Below, piece by piece: positions 8,631 through 17,000 of a stretch of 22,282 bases of DNA (positions are counted from its first letter, which is position 1; each line of letters opens with the position of its first letter). Below the pieces are notes generated by a model. The model was given only the letters and a program-made list of their open reading frames with translations, did no database searches and was not told the origin of the DNA. Origin of the DNA: UBA1723 sp018066165 (GTDB taxonomy: Bacteria; Bacteroidota; Bacteroidia; Bacteroidales; Paludibacteraceae); contig JAGHRX010000186.1 of NCBI GenBank assembly GCA_018066165.1, forward strand, positions 1 through 22,282, read 5' to 3'. The position numbers were made by a program, and so were the translations under genes.

Positions 8631-9970
8631 AATACGAATTAAAAGATGATGAGAAAGACGTAATCACCAACAGCTACCTAATGTCGTTGGCAGTATTCGT
8701 TACCACTATGCCTATCCCCGTCATCAACTTAGTTGCAAACCTATACTTTTATTTTTCGCATAGAAAAAGCACTTACGCAGTACGTTGGCATGCGTTAAAC
8801 TCGTTGTTTACGCAGATTCCATTGTTCTTCATAAACAGTTTCACATGGTATGTGGTATGGCAAATAGTTTGGGGAGAAATAAAGATAAGCAACTGGATCA
8901 TAGCATATTTGTCGATTGCCGTGATGCTAAACATTATGGAGATCATCTCATCCATAATCTGTTGTCTGAAGATTCAAAGGGACAAAGAGATAGAGATACC
9001 TTTCATTTCACCTTTGACACACATCACCACCAAGAAAAAAGAATGGGACAGATGGACAGAATCGTGGAAAGACGTGGATCACATATTTGTAGAGTTGGCA
9101 GAGAAAGCCAAAACGCAGATAGCCAAGCATGCTATGATTTGCACTGCAGTAATCGCAGTCCTATTCTTTTCAATCGCAGGAATAAACATTGTGGGAAGAG
9201 TGGAAATCCCCAACTACTCCTTAGAAAACTTATTTGAGGAAATTGTTTACGACACATCAGTCAAGCCACATTTGATCACAAACAAAGAGAAGTCTGAGCC
9301 ATTGAAAAAGATGGTGAATTATATCGTGGAGAAAAACGGAATGGATTCAATCAACGTATATTTGGTAGAATCCAAAGCTGTCAACGCATTCGCCTACGCG
9401 GGAAGAAACCTTGCCGTCTATACGAGTTTGATCAACGAATGTGATAATGAAAATGAGTTGTTGGCCGTACTTGGACACGAAATTGGGCACATTGAAAAAA
9501 GACATGTTGTCCGTTCAATCAAAACCAACATCGGTCTCAGCATCGTATTCTCCGCATTGTTGGGAGACTTCTCGTCTATAGCGACAGACATCACAACAAA
9601 TCACAAGAGTCGTGATTTTGAAAATGAGGCAGACGCGCTTTCGGTAGAATATCTATACAATGCGGACATTGATCCGTCTGGGTTTGCGACGTTCATGAAA
9701 AAGATGCTGACAAACACATTCTTAGACAAAATCGATTTCTTCTCAGATCATCCTGCCACTCAAGACCGAGTAGACCGTTCGGAAGCCAAAGTAAAGAGTT
9801 TACCAGAGAAGAAATACACCACTGTCTTGACAAAAGAAGAGTGGGAAAACTTCAAAAATCTTATCAAAAAGAAAGAAAACAATGTAAATAACGACGAAAA
9901 AGATTCAGAGTCTGAGGTTGTAGCCGTAGAAATCGATAACGAAACTGAAGAAATTTCAGAACAGAATTGA
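8627..9970 (+). CDS. Membrane-bound M48 metallopeptidase with N-terminal DUF4870-like module
   Basis: The C-terminal half is an M48 zinc peptidase. HEXXH is HEIGH at 284-288, and the third ligand is Glu334 in FENEADALSVEYL. The conserved NAFAYAGRNLAVYTSL block (253-268) and FFSDHPATQDRV follow the usual order. The N-terminal 120 residues are a separate multi-helix module with helices at about 18-43, 59-82 and 88-112. The VRWHALNSLF block resembles DUF4870/Tic20-type proteins. A fourth helix at about 168-187 anchors the peptidase domain. The last 45 residues are charged and likely disordered. The N-terminal module is not typical of soluble periplasmic M48 enzymes such as BepA. The start overlaps the DUF2752 stop by four bases. 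The substrate is unknown; proteolysis of membrane or envelope proteins is inferred from topology. Confidence 0.9.
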   Translation: MKYELKDDEKDVITNSYLMSLAVFVTTMPIPVINLVANLYFYFSHRKSTYAVRWHALNSLFTQIPLFFINSFTWYVVWQIVWGEIKISNWIIAYLSIAVMLNIMEIISSIICCLKIQRDKEIEIPFISPLTHITTKKKEWDRWTESWKDVDHIFVELAEKAKTQIAKHAMICTAVIAVLFFSIAGINIVGRVEIPNYSLENLFEEIVYDTSVKPHLITNKEKSEPLKKMVNYIVEKNGMDSINVYLVESKAVNAFAYAGRNLAVYTSLINECDNENELLAVLGHEIGHIEKRHVVRSIKTNIGLSIVFSALLGDFSSIATDITTNHKSRDFENEADALSVEYLYNADIDPSGFATFMKKMLTNTFLDKIDFFSDHPATQDRVDRSEAKVKSLPEKKYTTVLTKEEWENFKNLIKKKENNVNNDEKDSESEVVAVEIDNETEEISEQN

Positions 9971-10063
9971 TGTTCCAAAAGTATTTAAAAATCTATACTT
10001 CAAAGTAGGATCGTGTCACTTTCAAAAAAAATGCGATCAAACAGCAAAAAAAACGCAAAATCG

Positions 10064-10094
10064 TTTGGAAGTATAAAAAAAGTCGCTACCTTTG
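10064..10094 (+). promoter_or_regulatory. tRNA-His promoter
   Basis: TTTG (10064-10067), a 19-base spacer, then TACCTTTG (10087-10094) is an exact match to the Bacteroidota consensus, placed 20 bases upstream of the mature tRNA 5' end. Confidence 0.85.
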
Positions 10095-10114
10095 CACTCG
10101 CAATTCGCAAGATG

Positions 10115-10188
10115 GTGGGCGTAGCTCAGTTGGTTAGAGTATCAGATTGTGGTCCTGAGGGTCGAGGGTTCGATCCCCTTCGCCCACC
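10115..10188 (+). tRNA. tRNA-His (anticodon GTG)
   Basis: The cloverleaf folds fully. The acceptor stem GTGGGCG (10115-10121) pairs with CGCCCAC (10181-10187). The D arm is GCTC/GAGT. The anticodon loop TTGTGGT has GTG at 10149-10151. The T arm GAGGG/CCCTT carries the TTCGATC loop. G at 10114 lies opposite the discriminator C73 at 10188, the G-1:C73 pair that identifies histidine tRNA. The 3' CCA is not fully encoded (CAG follows C73), so it must be added enzymatically. The anticodon stem has an A31-C39 mismatch next to the loop; the other four pairs are Watson-Crick. It has its own consensus promoter and terminator. Confidence 0.97.
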
Positions 10189-10194
10189 CAGAAG

Positions 10195-10228
10195 AAGAGA
10201 TTGTTCGAAAGGACAATCTCTTTTTTTT
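10195..10228 (+). terminator. Rho-independent terminator of tRNA-His
   Basis: AGAGATTGT (10196-10204) pairs with ACAATCTCT (10213-10221) in a perfect 9-bp stem, followed by an unbroken run of Ts. It starts seven bases after the tRNA. Confidence 0.93.
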
Positions 10229-10313
10229 GTGTGATATAACATAGAATTTAGGTTTATTAAGATTTGGAGGAATAAAAGAGTAATTTTTTTTCTTTCAATA
10301 TCAAATCACGAAT

Positions 10314-10321
10314 TATATTTG
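10314..10321 (+). promoter_or_regulatory. -7 box for the lipoprotein gene
   Basis: TATATTTG fits TAnnTTTG exactly, 63 bases before the ATG at 10385. The -33 region is T-rich without a clean TTTG at the right distance. Confidence 0.55.
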
Positions 10322-10384
10322 CATAAAGGCTTTTGGAAAAGAGCCAACAAATGATTTATTAAGAACGACTAAACATTAAAAGAT

Positions 10385-10810
10385 ATGAAAGCATGGATTA
10401 AAGCAATCATTATTGCACTACTAACATTATTCACAGCATCATGTTCCGTAGAGTTCAATGGTGATGATTGTGAAGACGACGCATACTACCTATTCGAAGG
10501 CAAGTCATGGTCAAGGATTGTCGAAGACAGAGGTTACTACTATTTTGTATGTTACGACTTTTATAAAGATGGAACATTCACATACTGGTTTTATGAATAC
10601 GACTCAAGAAGCCCAGAACTATTCAGCATTGAAAACGGGCATTGGGACGTTCATCATCATGGTTGCATCGATGAAATCACAATAATTCGCAGTGGAATCA
10701 AAGACGTCTATGACGTTGATGAATTTCTAAGAGGGCTAAGTGACAGAAACTCTCATAGAGAAATCAACGACTACAAAAGGCTGATCGATGATTTGTACCA
10801 TCACTATTAA
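10385..10810 (+). CDS. Small lipoprotein of unknown function (141 aa)
   Basis: The N-terminus is a lipoprotein signal peptide: charged MKAWIK, a hydrophobic run, then FTASC with Cys20 as the lipidated residue. Acidic residues follow closely (EFNGDDCEDD), similar in kind to the acidic export signals known for surface lipoproteins of Bacteroidota; surface exposure is therefore possible but unproven. The mature part is rich in Tyr, Asp and Trp. The layout, GKSW then YDFYKDGTFTYWFYEY then GHWDV then DEITII, recalls small lipocalin-like beta barrels of this phylum. I do not recognise a specific family. The gene has its own -7 box and is followed by a hairpin terminator, so it is probably monocistronic and separate from the giant gene downstream. 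Confidence 0.82.
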   Translation: MKAWIKAIIIALLTLFTASCSVEFNGDDCEDDAYYLFEGKSWSRIVEDRGYYYFVCYDFYKDGTFTYWFYEYDSRSPELFSIENGHWDVHHHGCIDEITIIRSGIKDVYDVDEFLRGLSDRNSHREINDYKRLIDDLYHHY

Positions 10811-10838
10811 TTTCGCAAGTCCATGTCATAAAAGACTT

Positions 10839-10870
10839 AAGGAGACGGGGAAAACACTCGTCTCCTTTGT
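10839..10870 (+). terminator. Terminator after the lipoprotein gene
   Basis: AAGGAGACG (10839-10847) pairs with CGTCTCCTT (10859-10867) in a perfect 9-bp stem around an 11-base A-rich loop. The T tail is short (TTTG), so it may terminate weakly. The stem core is the same as in the gyrB terminator. Confidence 0.75.
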
Positions 10871-10932
10871 CCGTAGAACAGCATAGTAAACATTTTTAAC
10901 TCAATCTAAATTAAGAATTATATTATCAATGC

Positions 10933-10963
10933 TTTGACAAATGCATTTTTGTTTTTACTTTTG
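10933..10963 (+). promoter_or_regulatory. Promoter of the giant T9SS cargo gene
   Basis: TTTG (10933-10936), a 19-base spacer, then TACTTTTG (10956-10963) is a perfect Bacteroidota -33/-7 pair. The box is 56 bases upstream of the ATG at 11020, leaving a leader of roughly 50 bases. Confidence 0.85.
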
Positions 10964-11019
10964 GCAAATTATCGGTTTTATGGCCGAAGCATTTTTATAA
11001 TAGGGCAAAATTATAGAGT

Positions 11020-14000
11020 ATGAGAAAAGGATTTTATATAGCACTACTATCAATGATCACATCTGTGGGAAACGTTTTCTCACAGAGCAAAACCATTACC
11101 GGAGGAAATGATCACGGATTAATTATTTGTGCACAAGGTTACCTATATACATGGGGTAACAATTTTAGTAAAGTGATAGGTGGTCCGCTTTTGGGTATCG
11201 ACCCAGACGACCCGCAAACTGGAGGGAATGCGACAAAAGATTTCGTCACATCTCCAAGCCGAGTAAAATCAGGAAATCTTACATTCAGCCAGGTAACAGC
11301 AGGTTCAGGTGCATTCAACCTTGCGCTTGCATGTAACTCTGTCGTGTATGCATGGGGAGAGAATTCACAAGGAGCATGCGGACAGGGCGAAAGTGGCGAG
11401 AATGTGATCAAATATCCGATTCCTATATTAAAAGGAGAGACTTCAGGATACAATGAAGATGGAACACCAGGAGGAAAATATCTTGGAGGAGTAACCTATA
11501 TCGCAGCGTCAACAAACTCAGGATTCGCCATCATGGAAGACGGAAGAGTTGTCGGATGGGGAAATGGAGCATGGAACGGTTCTACAAACAAGACATCTCC
11601 AGTATATATTAAAGACAAATCTGGAAAAGACATCACAAATGTCACACATATCTCTGGAGGTGATGACAACTGTTTGATTCGTACAGCAGACGGTAACCTA
11701 TATGGTATCGGACCATACAACGGAACGACTGCGACAGCCGTGACATACGCATCACCTGTAACGAAAGAAGAAGATGACGAGCCATTGACAGATATTCGTA
11801 TGTCAGCCGCAGGTGACGTATGTGGATTTGCGGTTACAGGAGACGGTTTCGTTTGGTCGTGGGGTAACGGCGGTTGGGGAGGTTCAACCGGAGTTGCTCA
11901 GACTGGAGCCAACCATCCAAAGGCACGCAAAGTGTCTTCTGGTGAGTACAAGACAATCTCAGGAGAAGAGTATCTGACAGATGTCAAGGAGGTTATTGGT
12001 GGCCGTGGACATGGTGCCGCAGTGACTAAAGAGGGCTACCTTGTATATTGGGGTTGTAATGAAGGGAACGGAGGAGTTGCTCCAGTAGATGCAACAACTG
12101 CAAAGACTTGGGCAAGCGGTGCTCAGGGAGTAAAACCTGTACTTGCACGTTATTGCGACGCATCTGGAAAGCCAGGCAAGATCGTCGACAATGCAGTAAG
12201 CGTGTCACGTGGAGATAATTTTGACTTCATGATGAACGACGAGGACAAATACTACGTTTGGGGATTGAACGACCTTGGTCAATGTGGCGTCGGAACAACC
12301 GTAGATTCATACACATGTTTGACAGAGTTGAAGACTATCCCATGTGACATCCAGGACAACTGTCCTGAAGTGTTCATGATTAATCAAGTAAAATGTCCAG
12401 GTGAGGTAATCGAGCTTGACTGTGGTTTCGTTGTGCCAAAGGGTAAGGAAGAGAGATACTTTATCGAATGGTCTTACAACGGAAAGGTATTGAACACATC
12501 TACAAAAGACAGTCCACTTGCAGACCGTTCAAAAGACAAGTTCAACGTTCAGTCGATTGAAATTTCAGATCCAGGAACATATAGCGTAAAGGTAGAATAT
12601 ATTGGAGCAAACATTCCATGTGACAAGTGTAAGCCAGCAGAGGCTGAGATCACAGTGGAAGACATGCCAATGCCAATCGACACTGTTTTGACAACAATGC
12701 AGTGTGTGGCAGAGCCATTGAAGCCAAGCAAGACTGACAACATCTGTTTTGAGGCTGTTGTGAACGACAAATTCTACAAAGCTAAAGATAACGTTACTTT
12801 TGCAGCGTTCTCTACAGTTGACAGCAAAGATACGCTTGAAATTTTCGAGACTACAGGAGCCGGAGGAGAGATCAAATTCTGCGTAAGCGGAGACAAGGTG
12901 CTTGACATCGACGACAACAAAGACGAAGAGAGCAAAGACACTATTTACCATATATGGCTGGAAGACATTTCAAGATTCGAGACTATGCTAAGAGAGGGTA
13001 AGCCTGCAGCGTCTGCCACAGGTGGATCATTCCAATCTTACGGTATGCTTTTGGATATGCGTGCCTCTGCCGACCTAATCTCATTTGACATTTACGCAAA
13101 GAGCTATTCGGGTTCTTCTTCAATATCAGCCACTCCGGTTGTATACATGGCAGAAAAGAACGAGAACGACCTATATGTGGTTGGTCAAGTATACTGGACA
13201 GGTAAAGCTCAAACATTCACAATCGACGACGCTGGGCCAAACAAATGTACAGTAAAGTGCGACGTGAGAATTCCAGGAAGTTCAGCACGTGGTATCCGTT
13301 ACATCTTGGGTATGAAATTTACAGGAAACTGTACTCTTTACGATGAAGCAGTGACTGTAAAACAGAACTCAGCGGAGTTCCCTAAACCAATCATCGACTC
13401 TAATGAATTCGGAATCTATGAGATGGGAGCAACTGCCAACTCATACACATCAGCAAGTAACGGATCCAACAAAACTTGTTACTACAACGTGACATTCGGT
13501 AAGTTGACAGACTATGACTGCGGTCGTATCATGTTGTCAGCTCAGTATGGTTGTCCTCCATGTAATCGTCCAGATGCAATCAACGGTCAATACGTGACTA
13601 TCACAGCAAGTGAGGATATCAAGACCGACGTCGATCCTAAATACAATGTTGTTGAGCTTTGTAAGGAGTCGCCTAAATTGAATTTGGACATAAAGAAATT
13701 GACTAGTTCAAACTCAGACGCCGCATTTGATATCCTTTGGTTCGACCAGAACGAAAGCTTCGCAGAAAAAGATGCGATTGCAGGCCCTGAGTTGAAAGCC
13801 ACAACTTTCGAGTTCACTACAGATTGGGCAACAGTTGCTGGCAAAGAAGATATTGAGGAAGACGTTGAGAAAGTTTACTATGTAATGGTTCGTGACAATG
13901 AGAAACCAATGTCAGCCGACTGTTATGTGTTCGACTCTATCAAGGTCATTGCTCATCCTGCCCCAGTAGACTCTTTCGGTCACATTGAATTCTGTGAAGG

Positions 14001-17000
14001 AGAATATCAGCTTAAACTATCATTTGAGCTTGAAGATAAAGAGATCAACTGGAAAGATGGAGATCCAAGCGATATCGCTACTCTTGAAGGTCCAGCAACG
14101 ACTGGAACAAAAGAATACAAATATCCATATACTGTGATCGATACTAAGACAGGTTGTGAAAGTAAAGAGCACACATTGGTTGTATCTGTCAGTAAGACTG
14201 CCGAGCCAGATGTCAAGACTCCAATTTCTCAGTTGAAACATCCGACTAACAAATTCCAGTTGAAATCAGCAGTATTAAGCGTAGACGACGACTGCGAGAT
14301 CCGCTGGTATGAGTCGGAAACAGCGACGTCGGAAATGGCAAACACAGAAATCTCATTGGCGGAAGCTAAGACTATCGAGGTTTGGGCAGAGCAGGTCAAT
14401 ACAGAAACTGGATGCGTAAGTAAGCGTGTGATGGTCGAGATCATCATCAACGACGCACCAGTACCAGAAGTGACAAATGAGTCTTTGTGTGCTGGCGATG
14501 AAATCCCTGATCTTTCAGAGTATGTTAAGGCTAAAGATGCCAACCACCAGTTGAACTGGTACACTGACGCTACAGGAGAAAAGGGAACAGGTGATGCAAC
14601 AGCGCCATCATTCACTGCGACTGCAGCAGGGACATACAAGTTCTATGTCAGCCAGACAAACACAGAGACAAACGCAGAGAGTGAGAAAGCGACGTTGACA
14701 ATCACTGTTCACGAAGTTGCGACAATTGACTTATCTGCGAACAAGACACAATACTGTATCAACGATCCAGCAGATGAATTAACATTCACTGCTAATAACG
14801 ACGGTGATTACACAAAAGCAATGTGGTCTAAGAAGTCAGACATGTCTGATGCAGTAGCGTCTTTGACTCCTGCGACTGATGAGAAAGGCACTATCACATA
14901 TTATGCTCAGGCTGAGTATACAAACGAGGATGCAGAGAAAAGCTATGCAAGCAGCGTCTGCTACGGAAAGATAGAGTCGATTGAGATCACAACAAACAAG
15001 ACAGGCGTTCCTTCTTCTGAGACAAACTACACAGTTCAATACTTGAAAGCTGAGGGAGACAGAGACGGAAGTTACAAGTCTATCCTTGATCAGGAATCAA
15101 CTTCTGTAATAGCAGAGTCAGGATGCACACTAAACTGGTATGACGAAAATAAAAAGCCATTGGCTTCGGCACCAGCTCCTGAATATAAAGCTAATGAGAA
15201 TGGAGGAGAGAGAAAAGTGACATACTATGTCTCACAGACAAACACAAGCACAGGCTGTGAGAGTGAGCTTACAGAAGTTACGGCCATCATCTCTTCATTC
15301 CCTGCTCCAGAGGTTACCTCAATCACACTATGTGAGGGATCTAACAAGCTAAACTCAGAATTCCTATTGACTGCAAAAATCAGCACAAAGGGAGGTTTTG
15401 GAGAGTCTTCATTTGATCTTGTTTGGTATAAGGAGAATCCTAAGGATAATCCAAGTGCCGAGGAATTTGACAAGATCGATTTAAGCAAAGAAGGTCTATC
15501 TTACGATTCTGAGACAGAGACTGAGAAAGACTTCAAATACTATGTTCTTCAGAGATACAATGGAGCTGGTGGAGGACAGAGTCCAGCAGCAGAATTGCTT
15601 GTCACTTTGTATTCGAAACCAGTTTTGAAGACAACAAAACCAGACCCAATTTGCTTGGGTGGACAGGTCAACCTTAAGGATTTGTATTCAATCTCTAACA
15701 GAATCACAAACCAAGAGTACGATCTTGACTACTATGGTGCCGACGGAGATATGATCACATCAAATGACCCTATTGCCACTCAGCATGGAAAGTATAAGAG
15801 TAGAGCTCGTTTTACGTTGTCAAGTGGTGAGGTATGTAGATCTTCATTCGAAGAGGTCTTTGTCACAGTCAATGAATTGTCTGTTTCAATAGAAGGTCCA
15901 ACAGAGACATGTCCAGCGACAGCTGTCGATTTGAAGGCAATTTTGGACACTACTCACATGAAGCCTAACGACTCGCCTAAATATTCTTGGACTATCGCCC
16001 CTACCAGAGTCACAGGAAATATGGAAACACAGAATACTTCAGAGGAAGGATTAAATAAGCGAGGAGATAAACTCACTGTCAATCTTGAAGTAACAATGGG
16101 TGCATGTAAGAGCAAAAAGCCACTTAACGCACATATTGTCACAGTTGTGGACCCAGGTGTCAACGGTAACATCAAGTTCGACGAGGAATACAACGGAAAC
16201 AGCGGTTTGGGCACATACGAATTGTCAAATACCAACATTGTGTCTTTCGACGGATGTAATAGAAAAGTTGACGTTTTGTTCAACGTTGATTACACAGAGG
16301 ATGAGTTCACTTACGAGAACCTTGAGACTGGAGTTGTAAAAAGTGGAAAATTCAGCAACGGTGAAGGAAACTTCGACATTAAGGCTGGTCTTTACGAAGT
16401 CAAATACACTAACACTTGTCCAACATCATTCAAGTTTAATGTAGAAGACAAGTCGTTGGATGTGTTCGGTAGTCCGTCAAGTTGGTCTGTATGTGAAGGA
16501 CAGCCACTCACAATCAAGATCATGAACAAGGACAACACTCCATTCGCATTCGATTCAAGAAAATACAAGATCGAATGGCAGAGAAATGATATCACTCTTG
16601 CAGGATATGACACAGAGGTGTTCAACATTCCGTCGACATCACCGGATAGAGACAACGGTGTATATAGCTACACTGTGACATCTTCAGGATGTGTTTACCA
16701 TGACAAGATTGCGATGGGAGGAAAATTCACATCAAAACCTAAGGTAAAGATCAACGAGTCTCTACTTGAGAAGAACGGCATTTACGAGGTTGTGCGTGAC
16801 AGTTCTATTGACATCACTCTTCCATTCTCCAATCCGACAAACTCTGCGACATTGAGTAATCTTCAAGATAAGATCATCTGGAAGGAAGACGGAACAGAGA
16901 TCAACAAGGGCAACAAACTAAGTTTGACCAATGTCAAGACAGATCACGATTATCACATCGTGATTGCAAACGGAGAGAAGGGTTACGACACTGAGTTCTG

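Noticed and set aside
9979..10000. AAGTAT/ATACTT hairpin as a terminator of the M48 operon
   Set aside because: The stem is only 6 bp of A/T-rich sequence and no T tract follows.
10013..10234. 73-codon open frame covering the tRNA region
   Set aside because: It runs through tRNA-His and its terminator; the fold, promoter and terminator explain the sequence better.
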